A stretch of 53,198 nucleotides of DNA from an uncultured Saprospiraceae bacterium (GTDB lineage: Bacteria; Bacteroidota; Bacteroidia; Chitinophagales; Saprospiraceae): contig CALBEE010000150.1 of NCBI GenBank assembly GCA_937927575.1, forward strand, positions 1 to 53,198. Direction: 5' to 3'. The translations under genes and the position numbers were made by a program. Shown here one piece after another: positions 44,517 to 52,647 of the stretch (positions are counted from its first letter, which is position 1; each line of letters starts with the position of its first letter). The notes beneath the pieces were generated by a model. It was given only the letters and a program-made list of their open reading frames with translations. It ran no database searches and was not told where the DNA came from.

Positions 44517-44816
44517 TTAATCTTCTACTAAAGTCTCGATGACAGCACTGATACCTCTATCAGTCAAGGCGTCTTTCATAGGCTTTAGCGTATCGAAAGA
44601 ATCGGTTTTCACACAAGCCTTACCCTTAAAGTGAACAATTAAAGATAATTGCTCTGATTGCTCATATGTATGATTACACACCTCCATTAAAGATTGAATC
44701 ACCCAATCGAAAGTGTTTACGTCATCATTTAATACGATAAGTTGCGAAAACGTGGTTGGGGCTTCCTTTTCCGCTACGAGTGTGTCTAATAGTTCATCTA
44801 CTGAAAACTCTATCAT
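44517..44816 (-). CDS. clpS: ATP-dependent Clp protease adaptor ClpS
   Basis: The 99 residues include the ClpS core: PTTFSQLIVLNDDVNTFDWVIQSLMEVCNHTYEQSEQLSLIVHFKGKACVKTDSFDTLKPMKDALTDRGISAVIE. LNDDVNTFDWV forms part of the N-degron pocket, and the His of IVHFKG is conserved. ClpS binds proteins with N-terminal Leu, Phe, Trp or Tyr and delivers them to the Clp unfoldase. It lies just upstream of aat, which creates such N-termini, so the two belong to one pathway. The acidic leader to about residue 20 is the usual ClpS N-terminal extension. Confidence 0.95.
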   Translation of the reverse strand: MIEFSVDELLDTLVAEKEAPTTFSQLIVLNDDVNTFDWVIQSLMEVCNHTYEQSEQLSLIVHFKGKACVKTDSFDTLKPMKDALTDRGISAVIETLVED

Positions 44817-44867
44817 GGTTCTGCTATTACTTCTGTCTTACAATATGTTCCTAGTTGTCAAAAAATG

Positions 44868-45335
44868 CTAACATGCAGCTAAGGCATCTCTTACAGCTGC
44901 AAAGTTAGGTATATCACCAGCATTTTCCAATACCTCAGCATATTTGATTGTCCCCTCCTTGTCAATTACGAAGGCAGATCGCTTTGAGACCCCTTTAAGA
45001 TCCAAAACGAAGTCTTCATACAGAGATCCATATGCTCTTGAAACTTCCTTGTTGAAATCTGATAATAGTGGAAAATTATAACCTTCTAGCTCCTTGTATT
45101 TAGCTAAAGTAAAAGGACTATCTACAGATATAGCTACTACTTCAGCATCTAGATTATTATAATCAGCAATGCTATCTCTAATTTGGCAAAGCTCATTCGT
45201 ACATACACCCGTAAATGCTAAAGGGAAAAATAGAATTACAACATTCTTACCTTTATAATCAGATAAACTCACTTCTTCAGTGGCGCTATTTCTCAAAGTA
45301 AACGATGGCGCTTTCTCTCCTAATTTTATTGACAT
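44868..45335 (-). CDS. Peroxiredoxin (AhpE/BCP-like)
   Basis: The 155 residues have the thioredoxin-fold AhpC/TSA layout: GEKAPSFTL at the start, FFPLAFTGVC45TNELC50 with peroxidatic Cys45 and a second Cys50, the segment AVSVDSPFTLAKYKE (as AISVDSPFTL), and SAFVIDKEGTIKYAEV. This reduces H2O2 and organic peroxides, likely as a thioredoxin-linked enzyme. It is cytoplasmic. It stands upstream of clpS on the same strand with a 51-nt gap. Confidence 0.9.
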   Translation of the reverse strand: MSIKLGEKAPSFTLRNSATEEVSLSDYKGKNVVILFFPLAFTGVCTNELCQIRDSIADYNNLDAEVVAISVDSPFTLAKYKELEGYNFPLLSDFNKEVSRAYGSLYEDFVLDLKGVSKRSAFVIDKEGTIKYAEVLENAGDIPNFAAVRDALAAC

Positions 45336-45505
45336 TCGCGATTTTTTTATTTCGTTAAGTATTTTATCACATGATTAAATCCAATATACTAATCCTAAAT
45401 AGATTCAATTGGTTCACGTTAATATTAATAGATCGTATCGAAAGTAAACATTTTAAAAATATGATAGATTAATAGTTAATATTTAACGCTCCGATGGCTA
45501 TCCGA

Positions 45506-45538
45506 TTGTTGTCAGATTGAATAATTGGTATAAATTTG
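45506..45538 (+). promoter_or_regulatory. Consensus promoter of the saccharopine dehydrogenase-like gene
   Basis: A -33 TTG (45509-45511, with another at 45506-45508) and a -7 TAAATTTG (45531-45538) are 19 nt apart. The ATG at 45599 is 60 nt downstream. Confidence 0.7.
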
Positions 45539-45598
45539 CGTGCCTTTGCGTGTATTCGTTTTGGCAAATTCACTTACTAATACAAATCAATAAGAATA

Positions 45599-46732
45599 AT
45601 GGACGCAAAGATATTTATAGCTGGATCAGGCGGAATTGGTCAAGCTGCAGGTCTTATATTATCAGAATCTAATGAAGTTAATGCAGAAATATACTTAGGA
45701 GATATTTCTCAAGGAGCGATAGACAGCGCGATTAAGTTTGTCTCTGAAGGTTGTGGTCACCTATCAAAGCTACATGGAGTACTCATGCCTATGAGTGACA
45801 CCAATGAAGCCTTAGAGGAAGCGCTAGCGGCTTGTGACGTAATATTAGATTGCTTGCCAGGAAGTCAAGCGCCTCGTATGGCTAGATTAGCTATAAAGCA
45901 TGGTTGTCACTATGCAAACCTAACAGAATATGTAGCTGAAACCAATGAGATCATGGAAATCGCTAAAGATGCAGAGACTGGATTCATTTTACAAACCGGC
46001 TTGGCTCCAGGATTTATTAATGTATTAGCGAATCAATTATTTCAAGACTTTCAAGCCACTCATGGTGTTGATAAGGTAGATCATATTTCTATGAAAGTAG
46101 GTGCCCTATCAGCTCATGCTCAAGCGCCACATTTCTATGCTTTTACTTGGAGTCCTATCGGTGTGGCTACTGAATATATGAAAGATGCTATAGTAGTAAA
46201 AGATTACAAAACACAATCCATACCTGCATTATCTGGTAATGAAACTATCATAATCGACAATATCACATACGAAGACAATTTCACTTCTGGAGGAGCAGCC
46301 GATCTACCTGAAGCCTTTGAAGGTAAAGTCCGAGATCTTGATTATAAGACTTTACGCTATCCTGGACATTATGGATGGGTTAAAAAAACGATAGAAGGAA
46401 TCTCTGGAGATGATAAAATCAATGTTTTAGAAAAGACGATGTTAGATCAAATACCATCTGTAGAAGAAGATGTGGTAATAGTATATTCTTCAGTTAAAGG
46501 AAAAGACAGTAATGGTGTATTACGTATGATGGAAAAGTCTTACACTGTCGATCCGTCAAAAGTTGGAGATAAAATGTTAAGAGCTATACAATCTACCACA
46601 GCAGGCCCATTATGTGAAGCGGCTTATATGTTGCTCAAAGGTGGTCTTAAAGGTGTGGTATTACAAAGCCAAATTCCAGCGAAAGAATTTTTAAATGGTC
46701 CTTTCGTAAAAGGTATTTATGGTGGGTATTAG
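45599..46732 (+). CDS. Saccharopine dehydrogenase family protein
   Basis: An N-terminal Rossmann fold has the dinucleotide-binding glycine loop GSGGIGQAAG (residues 9-18), acidic D35 in YLGDIS, and the SDH-type segment ILDCLPGSQAPRMARLAIKHGCHYANLTEYV. The catalytic domain follows with LAPGFINVLANQLFQDF and LRYPGHYGWVKKTIEG. The 377 residues match the Sacchrp_dh_NADP group. The enzyme is cytoplasmic and NAD(P)-dependent. Whether the substrate is saccharopine is unknown, and no lysine genes adjoin it. A microsatellite and a terminator follow the stop. Confidence 0.87.
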   Translation: MDAKIFIAGSGGIGQAAGLILSESNEVNAEIYLGDISQGAIDSAIKFVSEGCGHLSKLHGVLMPMSDTNEALEEALAACDVILDCLPGSQAPRMARLAIKHGCHYANLTEYVAETNEIMEIAKDAETGFILQTGLAPGFINVLANQLFQDFQATHGVDKVDHISMKVGALSAHAQAPHFYAFTWSPIGVATEYMKDAIVVKDYKTQSIPALSGNETIIIDNITYEDNFTSGGAADLPEAFEGKVRDLDYKTLRYPGHYGWVKKTIEGISGDDKINVLEKTMLDQIPSVEEDVVIVYSSVKGKDSNGVLRMMEKSYTVDPSKVGDKMLRAIQSTTAGPLCEAAYMLLKGGLKGVVLQSQIPAKEFLNGPFVKGIYGGY

Positions 46733-46740
46733 GGTTAAGA

Positions 46741-46788
46741 GTGAGAGAGTGAGAGAGTGAGAGAGTGAGAGAGTGAGAGAGTGAGAGA
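46741..46788. repeat. Perfect 8-nt tandem repeat, six copies
   Basis: The unit GTGAGAGA is repeated exactly six times without error, starting 8 nt after the stop codon of the saccharopine dehydrogenase-like gene. Such units expand and contract by slippage. It lies outside coding sequence and before the terminator, so it would be in the 3' untranslated region. Confidence 0.95.
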
Positions 46789-46847
46789 AAATTAATTTTT
46801 CAGATTCTTCCTTCAAAAATATTTACTTCTTCTTTCAAAAATATATT

Positions 46848-46882
46848 GGAGCTACTGACTTGAGTTGGTGGCTCTTTTTTTT
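46848..46882 (+). terminator. Rho-independent terminator
   Basis: GAGCTAC (46849-46855) pairs with GTGGCTC (46868-46874, one G-U pair) and is followed by an 8-T tract (46875-46882). It ends the transcript of the saccharopine dehydrogenase-like gene, about 115 nt after its stop. Confidence 0.75.
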
Positions 46883-47052
46883 GGGATATTCAGAAGTAAG
46901 AATGATTTTTCAAACCAAATTCAAAGACAGTTCTTTATTTACTTTTTTCAGATTTTTCTTTATATAAAACTGACAGTTTGATCAAAAGTGCCTTAATTTA
47001 AAATAGAATTTTGCCGCTATCAAATGTCTTTTCGGAAGTAAGGAAGAAATTG

Positions 47053-47088
47053 ACCTCGTTTTCTGATAATACTTCTGAAAAACGAGGT
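47053..47088. other. Intergenic hairpin with a 10-bp perfect stem
   Basis: ACCTCGTTTT (47053-47062) and AAAACGAGGT (47079-47088) have a 16-nt loop. A T run follows at 47095-47100, so it could be a terminator or part of an unknown RNA. No gene ends immediately upstream of it. Confidence 0.5.
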
Positions 47089-47114
47089 AACATTCTTTTT
47101 AACTTATGATAAAA

Positions 47115-47265
47115 TGAAATTTAAGTACGCCTTCGCTACCGCGGGTTTTCCTTTTTGCATTGCCCAAAAACGAAACCAAAAACGCTAGGCCGTAGTTATG
47201 CAGCACGCATAGCCGCTCCCTCAGCCCACTACGACGCCCTTTCCTCTGCTGCCTAATCGTGTAAA
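47115..47265. other. GC-rich gene-free patch
   Basis: Visibly richer in G+C than the surrounding sequence, with no convincing reading frame on either strand. A nested inverted structure is present: CGTAGT (47191-47196) with ACTACG (47228-47233), and inside it ATGC (47198-47201) with GCAT (47207-47210). Together with the flanks it belongs to a 727-nt gene-free interval (46733-47459). It may be a dispersed repeat or a mobile-element remnant; neither is proven. Confidence 0.35.
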
Positions 47266-47459
47266 CCTTTTTCAAGCAATCTTTAAAACGAAAAATTTGT
47301 ACTCAATTTCCTATTTTATTTCTATTTCTGAATATCCCTTTTTGAGTTGTCTAAAAATATTCTTTAGCCATCTTCCTCAAATAGGAGCTCATTTAAAATC
47401 AACAACCTAAATCAGGATACAATCTGTTTTTACATTGCAATAAACTAAATGTACAAATC

Positions 47460-47693
47460 ATGATTTATAAAATAGTTCTTTCCTTAATTACTTTAGCCTT
47501 TTCTCTGACTATAATTTCCGGACAAGAAATCAAAAAACAAAACAATTTATACCTATATGAAGGTAAAACCTATACTTCTAAGGAGCTAAGTCCAATCCTT
47601 TCATCAAATGAAAAATCTCTCGCTAAATACGAAGAGTATCAACAAAAAAACAATTTGCTAGAGACGGATATAATGCAGGTACATTTCTACTAG
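47460..47693 (+). CDS. Small exported protein, N-terminal part before a poly-A frameshift
   Basis: A signal peptide (about 1-21, ending TIISGQ) is followed by KKQNNLYLYEGKTYTSKELSPILSSNEKSLAKYEEYQQ. The frame then passes a run of seven A (47644-47650) and ends after an out-of-frame tail at 47693. If the run had eight A, the frame would continue QQKKQFARDGYNAG and run to the stop at 47959, giving 166 residues. The product is therefore probably one gene with a 1-nt deletion, a sequencing slip, or a slippery switch. No function is recognised. Confidence 0.55.
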   Translation: MIYKIVLSLITLAFSLTIISGQEIKKQNNLYLYEGKTYTSKELSPILSSNEKSLAKYEEYQQKNNLLETDIMQVHFY

Positions 47694-47761
47694 TAATTGG
47701 AAGTGGATTTGCTATTTACGAACTAAAAGATTGTCAAGGAGGGCCTTGTTTAGGGAATGCT

Positions 47762-47959
47762 ATGATTGGAACAGGTGTAGGACTAATTGGATTCGTAATG
47801 GATCTTTTTGCTATATCCAATGACATTAAATCAGCAAAAATACTTGATCGGTCCATTGATATTTTTAATGGAGATTTAGAGTCATCTACATACTTCTATG
47901 AACCACAGCCACAATTAGCTCGTACTTCTAATGGATTTGGAATAGTATTAAACTTCTAA
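47762..47959 (+). CDS. C-terminal part of the same frameshifted protein
   Basis: This frame is open from before the A-run and reads FARDGYNAGTFLLVIGSGFAIYEL, with a glycine-rich hydrophobic hairpin GTGVGLIGFVMDLFAIS that could form a membrane or amphipathic segment. It ends LARTSNGFGIVLNF, resembling the C-terminal strand of exported proteins. The ATG at 47762 is merely the first in-frame one. Without its N-terminal half it would lack an export signal. Confidence 0.45.
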   Translation: MIGTGVGLIGFVMDLFAISNDIKSAKILDRSIDIFNGDLESSTYFYEPQPQLARTSNGFGIVLNF

Positions 47960-47987
47960 TGAATAAATACGCAACCTGAAGGCCACG

Positions 47988-49094
47988 CTACTTCACTTCT
48001 GCACTACCCTTCTTTGCGTTAAATCCTATACCTAGAGAGAAAATATGTGAAACCAATACATCACTGGCATCACCTAAATTGGTTAAGGCATAATCAATAT
48101 TTAATCTACCTAGTTTAAGGCCTAGTCCCACATTTGGTTGAATTTCGATATTACGCTCATCAAAGTTTTCGATATTGACTCTACGCTGAATATTACCCAT
48201 TCCAAATCGGAGGAAAGCTTTATTCATATATCCCAGTTCTACTCCTAAAGTTGGGTCGAGTTCAAAATTATTACTAGACACTAGTCCAGCTTCTCTACCA
48301 TTTGTAGACAAAGTAATATCGGTTTCGGCGAGTAATGAGAAGTCGTTTGTAATATTAGCGTGATAAGCAATTCCTAATACAAATCTTGGTAAAGTAATCT
48401 CATTACTACTAACAGGAATTTCATTACCTGTCTCATTGAATGTGCTTTTATCTTCCTCTGAGAGATTGAAAGACCAAGCGTTAAAGGTTGTTGTTATATC
48501 CTTAGCAGTAAGACCAATAGTCAAATTTTTATTCATCTTATACTTCAATCCAAGGTCTGCCCCAAATCCCCATGCGGAACCAAAACTACCAATGGATCTA
48601 TGTATTACCTTAATATTACCTCCAAGAGATAATTTCCCAGCTTCGTCTATTCCCTTGGCATAGGATAATAAAAATGCATAATCGGCAGTTGAGAATGTTT
48701 CTATTCGATCATAATCTACACTACCATCTGGGCCGATTAGATTTAAAGTATTAGGGATATTATCTATTCCCATTCTTATCAAGGTTACTGCTGCTGCAGC
48801 ATTTTTCTCTTTAAACTTTTTTCCAAGAGAGATATAATCATAACCTGCTACTCCACCAAACCAATTGGCATGCATAGCATTAATTTGCAATGAATTTTCC
48901 AATCCTACAAGACCTGCAGGATTCCAATATGCAGAGGTTAGATCTTCTCCATTAGCCACTACGCTACCAAACATTCCGTGTGCTCTTGCTCCTACACCAA
49001 TATTAAGAAATTCGTTAACAAACTTCTGCGCTGAAGTGATTGTAGATAAGCACAACAAAAGTGCTAATGCTGTATATTTTATTTGAGTTGCCAT
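47988..49094 (-). CDS. PorV/PorQ family outer-membrane protein
   Basis: From the ATG at 49094 the signal peptide MATQIKYTALALLLCLSTITSAQ is followed by a long beta-barrel sequence with the family opening FLNIGVGARAHGMFGSVVANGEDLTSAYWNPAGL, the GARAxGMG-type start and AYWNPAG signature of PorV/PorQ and FadL-like proteins. The C-terminus ends in strands IDYALTNLGD and HIFSLGIGF. PorV and PorQ take part in type IX secretion, shuttling or releasing cargo at the outer membrane. This may be one of several paralogues, so the exact role is not assigned. ATG 49109 is an alternative start. Confidence 0.85.
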   Translation of the reverse strand: MATQIKYTALALLLCLSTITSAQKFVNEFLNIGVGARAHGMFGSVVANGEDLTSAYWNPAGLVGLENSLQINAMHANWFGGVAGYDYISLGKKFKEKNAAAAVTLIRMGIDNIPNTLNLIGPDGSVDYDRIETFSTADYAFLLSYAKGIDEAGKLSLGGNIKVIHRSIGSFGSAWGFGADLGLKYKMNKNLTIGLTAKDITTTFNAWSFNLSEEDKSTFNETGNEIPVSSNEITLPRFVLGIAYHANITNDFSLLAETDITLSTNGREAGLVSSNNFELDPTLGVELGYMNKAFLRFGMGNIQRRVNIENFDERNIEIQPNVGLGLKLGRLNIDYALTNLGDASDVLVSHIFSLGIGFNAKKGSAEVK

Positions 49095-49180
49095 CTTGCC
49101 AGTTTGCATTCCGATCTATTATGATTTAGTAAATAATCTTTTTTCAAAGCATTAAAACGTCTTAAGCTTCAATCTATTAT

Positions 49181-49188
49181 CAAAGATA
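49181..49188 (-). promoter_or_regulatory. -7 promoter element of the PorV/PorQ-like gene
   Basis: CAAAGATA on the plus strand gives TATCTTTG on the minus strand, an exact -7 match. It lies 72-87 nt upstream of the start codon. No -33 TTG is seen at the usual spacing. Confidence 0.4.
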
Positions 49189-49346
49189 GGGGTAAATTGT
49201 CTATCTGAAGGCCATAATCATACTATTCGGTCATATTGCCACCATCTTCCTGCCTCCTAGATGCCCTTCTAAAAGGTTTAAAATAGACAATATTAGCATT
49301 AAATCGAGCTAGCTGATATATATTCATGGCTACAAAATCATACCAT

Positions 49347-51050
49347 ATGAAGTTTTCTATCTATTTGAGCATTGCATTAGTAACCTTAACCTTCTGCCTA
49401 CCTTCTTGCAGAAAAGCTAAAATAGACGAATATCAATTTACTAAAACAGCGATTGAAGATAGTGTAATGGTGGTCTCAGCCCATCCTGTAGCCACGAAAA
49501 TCGGAGTTGACGTTTTAAGAGATGGAGGTAATGCCATTGATGCCACCATTGCTGTACAATTTGCTTTAGCAGTATGTTACCCAGTTGCTGGCAATATTGG
49601 AGGAGGAGGATTTATGATCTATCGAGATGCAAGTGGCATATCCACTACTTTAGATTTTAGGGAAAAAGCTCCTGCAGCGGCATTTGCTGATATGTATTTG
49701 GATGAAAATGGAATGGCCGTTTCGGAGTTATCGCGAACGGCAGAATTAGCCGCTGGAGTTCCGGGTACTGTAGATGGGATGATTCAAGCTTTCGAGAAAT
49801 ACAGTAAACTAAAAGATTGGAGGAGATTAATACAACCCGCGATTAATATTGCCGAAAAAGGATTTTATATCACTGAAAAACAAGCCAACTCTCTGAATAA
49901 AAAAAGAGAAGATTTCGATAAATATAATAGAGCTTCGACACCGTTTAACGCTAAAGAATATCAAAAAGGAGATTTATTAATTCAAACCGATTTAGCAAAA
50001 ACATTAAGCGCTATTAGAGATCAAGGAAGATCCGGATTTTATGAAGGTTGGGTGGCTGATAAAATAGTTTTGCAAATGAATGAAGGTAATGGAATCATTA
50101 GCAAACAAGATCTTAAAGACTACCAATCCAAGTGGAGAGAACCCATAGTAACGAACTATCGAGGTTATGAAATAATATCTATGCCGCCTCCTAGTAGCGG
50201 AGGTATAGCCTTGGCTCAGCTTCTTGAAATGATAGAACCCTATGATATCAAAAAAATGGGCTTGCATAGTGTAGAAAATATTCATCTTTTAGTCGAAGCT
50301 GAGCGGAGAGTATATGCTGATAGAGCCACTCATCTTGGAGATAATGATTTTTATGATGTTCCCGTTGATATGCTCATGGATGATGAATATTTAAAAAATC
50401 GAATGCTAAATTTTAATTCTCAAAAAGCAAGTCTAAGTGATAGTATCAAGGCCGGACAAGCTAAGGAAAGTCTCGAGACTACACATTTTACCATTGTTGA
50501 TCTTGAAGGAAATACAGTATCATTGACTACGACTATTAATGCGGCTTATGGAGCCAAAACGGTAGTACAAGGAGCAGGTTTTATTCTCAATAATGAAATG
50601 GATGATTTTTCAGCTAAGCCAGGCACTCCGAATATGTTTGGATTAGTGGGTGCGGAAGCTAACAAAATTGAACCTGGCAAAAGAATGCTCTCTTCTATGA
50701 CTCCGACTATTGTAACCAAAAACGGCAAGACTTTCCTAACCGTCGGAAGTCCAGGAGGGTCAACAATTATTACATCAGTTTTTCAAACCATCGTCAACGT
50801 AATAGATCATGGAATGACCGCTAGTGATGCTGTCGCAGCTCCAAGATTTCACCACCAATGGCTACCTGATGAAATTAAATTTGAAGAAGAAGGATTTGAT
50901 CAGACTCTCATCGATTCTCTAAAAGCTATGGGTCATAAAATCAAGCAGAAAGGCAAAATCGGAAAAGTCGAATGTATCTACTACAATAAAGATGGCATGA
51001 TCGAAGGAGCCGCCGATATTAGAGCAGATGATACAGCCATGGGATTTTAA
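49347..51050 (+). CDS. ggt: Gamma-glutamyltransferase, lipoprotein type
   Basis: The signal peptide ends in a lipobox cysteine (CLPSC). The large-subunit part includes GGNAIDATIAVQFALAVCYPVAGNIGGGGFMIYRD, with the oxyanion and substrate residues, and LDFREKAPAAA. The autoprocessing site is TT379HFTIVD, where Thr379 becomes the N-terminal nucleophile of the small subunit. SSMTPTIV and SPGGSTIITSVFQTIVN follow. It cleaves gamma-glutamyl bonds of glutathione and related peptides in the periplasm. The ATG at 49347 gives the cleaner signal; 49326 would add seven residues. Confidence 0.95.
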   Translation: MKFSIYLSIALVTLTFCLPSCRKAKIDEYQFTKTAIEDSVMVVSAHPVATKIGVDVLRDGGNAIDATIAVQFALAVCYPVAGNIGGGGFMIYRDASGISTTLDFREKAPAAAFADMYLDENGMAVSELSRTAELAAGVPGTVDGMIQAFEKYSKLKDWRRLIQPAINIAEKGFYITEKQANSLNKKREDFDKYNRASTPFNAKEYQKGDLLIQTDLAKTLSAIRDQGRSGFYEGWVADKIVLQMNEGNGIISKQDLKDYQSKWREPIVTNYRGYEIISMPPPSSGGIALAQLLEMIEPYDIKKMGLHSVENIHLLVEAERRVYADRATHLGDNDFYDVPVDMLMDDEYLKNRMLNFNSQKASLSDSIKAGQAKESLETTHFTIVDLEGNTVSLTTTINAAYGAKTVVQGAGFILNNEMDDFSAKPGTPNMFGLVGAEANKIEPGKRMLSSMTPTIVTKNGKTFLTVGSPGGSTIITSVFQTIVNVIDHGMTASDAVAAPRFHHQWLPDEIKFEEEGFDQTLIDSLKAMGHKIKQKGKIGKVECIYYNKDGMIEGAADIRADDTAMGF

Positions 51051-51118
51051 GAGATACTTTTTTTCAAGTAATTGTTGATTACTCGGTGAAAATTTCTACT
51101 CGAATATTAATCGATATA

Positions 51119-51142
51119 GGGCTATTAAATTATTAATAGCCC
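51119..51142. terminator. Hairpin after ggt
   Basis: GGGCTATTAA (51119-51128) pairs with TTAATAGCCC (51133-51142), a 10-bp perfect stem with a 4-nt loop. No immediate T tract follows in either direction, so termination is plausible but not certain. It overlaps the stop codon of the GNAT remnant on the other strand. Confidence 0.45.
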
Positions 51143-51335
51143 CACCCTCTTTTAAAAATTACATAAATAATATCATCGACCCATTCATCATTTACCAATA
51201 AGTCTTCTTTGAATTGAGCTTCTTTTCCAATCCAAGTCGCTCTACCATTTTAATCGGACGCCTGTTTCGTGGATCCAATGGAGGCAATTATTCTATGATT
51301 ATTTAATTTTTTGAATAAATAGCTTATTATCGTTT
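51133..51335 (-). pseudogene. GNAT acetyltransferase C-terminal remnant with two frameshifts
   Basis: Minus-strand translation gives LNNHRIIASIGSTKQAS, then in another frame IKMVERLG (about 51229-51254), then back in the first frame GKEAQFKEDLLVNDEWVDDIIYV and FKRGW before a stop at 51133. This matches the C-terminus of RimJ/RimL-type GNAT proteins (HRIIAS...NxAS, RLxERLG, RKEAxFKE, DxIxYxxLKREW). The frame is broken by an extra base at about 51255 and a missing base at about 51229. Only about 65 codons remain, ending at the thioredoxin-like gene, so the 5' part is gone. Confidence 0.75.
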
Positions 51336-52541
51336 TTATTGGTCCTCAATCTTCTGCAGTAGCTTTTCTAAACTTTCGGTGCTTTCACCTTCTATTTTCG
51401 CCGCTGAAATGGCCTTTTCTGCAATTCGTTTTGCTTCTGAAAAGTTGCCAGATTTTGACATTAAGAAAGCATAGGTATCTAAATACATGTAATTGGGTTC
51501 TTCCGTAGTGACTTCCTTCATCCAACTCAAACACTGCGCTATCACCTTATTATCATCACAATTCTTATACACTTGCCAGCTGAAGTGGTTCACATAGCCA
51601 TTGTCGAATTCTCCATTTGCTTTTAATTCTTTATAAATGTCAAGTACTTTATCCCATTGCCCTAATGCCTTAAAAAATTCAATTCTTGAACGAAAAATGA
51701 TATTATCCATGGATTCTTCACTCAATACGTCTTTTGCGTAAGCAGCAGCTTCATCAAACTTTGCTTGACTTTTGGCTTCTATTGCTTTATCAAATTTTCC
51801 TGCAATCAATAGATAAATCATTGTACCAACACTTGACTCTCCGTAAAGCTCTTCATACTTCTTGTTATTGGTAACGGCTTTATTGATGGTCTTGTCTGAA
51901 GCAAGCTCTGTAAAATAAAACAGCGAAGAAAAATATTCTTCAGATAAAACAACTTCTTCTGATTCCCAATATTCATTTAACTCAGCTGCATCTACCTTTC
52001 TTATTTCGCGATTGATAAAGGCTATATACGGTTTTGGATAATTTGAAACGTCAGTTTGGTTAGAATAGCCTTCAATGATTTTGTTTTTAGCGGCAAACTC
52101 GAGTGCTTCCTTCGTAAATTTTAATACATCCGAACTAAGCGATTTGTAATCATCACCCCTAAAACCATAACGTATATGCAAAACGAAACCTTCGGAATTC
52201 AGCACAATAGCAGTGGGGTAATTTCTAACATGATATTTCTTGGTTAAATTGAAGGTGGAGTCTTTTTCAGCATTATACTTTAGTAGTATGAAGTCTTTGC
52301 CTAGTACATTTTGAACTGAATCTTTCTGGAAGACCCATCGATCTAACTTTTTGCATGGACCACACCAAGTGGTGTAAAAATCGATAAAGAGCAGCTTTTT
52401 GCTTTTCTTAGCAAGTTTTATGGCTAGTTCAAAATCCTGGTCTATCACTTCTAGTTCGTAGTTTGAAGTTTCTTCTGCTTTTGCCTTATTAGAACAGCAA
52501 AAAATCATAAAACTAATTAAGAGTATCTGAGTTACTTTCAT
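51336..52541 (-). CDS. Exported thioredoxin-fold protein with TPR-like tail
   Basis: From the ATG at 52541 (MKVTQILLISFMIFC) the 401-residue protein has a signal peptide and a thioredoxin domain at about 25-150 with the redox motif WCGPC (FYTTWCGPCKKL), preceded by LLFIDF. Cis-Pro is in VRNYPTAIVL. The second half (about 170-401) is helical with TPR-like repeats (AAAYAKDVLSEESMDNI, WDKVLDIYKELKANGE). Such proteins act as periplasmic thiol reductases or oxidases. A longer frame to 52607 adds an unsuitable leader. It is followed directly by the GNAT remnant. Confidence 0.8.
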   Translation of the reverse strand: MKVTQILLISFMIFCCSNKAKAEETSNYELEVIDQDFELAIKLAKKSKKLLFIDFYTTWCGPCKKLDRWVFQKDSVQNVLGKDFILLKYNAEKDSTFNLTKKYHVRNYPTAIVLNSEGFVLHIRYGFRGDDYKSLSSDVLKFTKEALEFAAKNKIIEGYSNQTDVSNYPKPYIAFINREIRKVDAAELNEYWESEEVVLSEEYFSSLFYFTELASDKTINKAVTNNKKYEELYGESSVGTMIYLLIAGKFDKAIEAKSQAKFDEAAAYAKDVLSEESMDNIIFRSRIEFFKALGQWDKVLDIYKELKANGEFDNGYVNHFSWQVYKNCDDNKVIAQCLSWMKEVTTEEPNYMYLDTYAFLMSKSGNFSEAKRIAEKAISAAKIEGESTESLEKLLQKIEDQ

Positions 52542-52559
52542 CTTGATATTGTTTGATTT

Positions 52560-52567
52560 CAAAATTA
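52560..52567 (-). promoter_or_regulatory. -7 promoter element of the thioredoxin-fold gene
   Basis: CAAAATTA on the plus strand is TAATTTTG on the minus strand, matching TAnnTTTG, 19 nt before the start at 52541. There is no clear -33. Confidence 0.4.
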
Positions 52568-52647
52568 TTAAGCTCAATAATAGTCTTAAAATCAGTACGT
52601 TAGACAAAATTGGGATGGATGTGCCACTTTTGTGATGAACGGGAAAG

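Noticed and set aside
46741-46788. CRISPR array
   Set aside because: The units are 8 nt, directly adjoining, with no spacers and no cas genes.
47115-47265. A protein-coding gene in the GC-rich patch
   Set aside because: All six frames have stops within short distances and no recognisable protein motif, so it is reported only as a composition anomaly.
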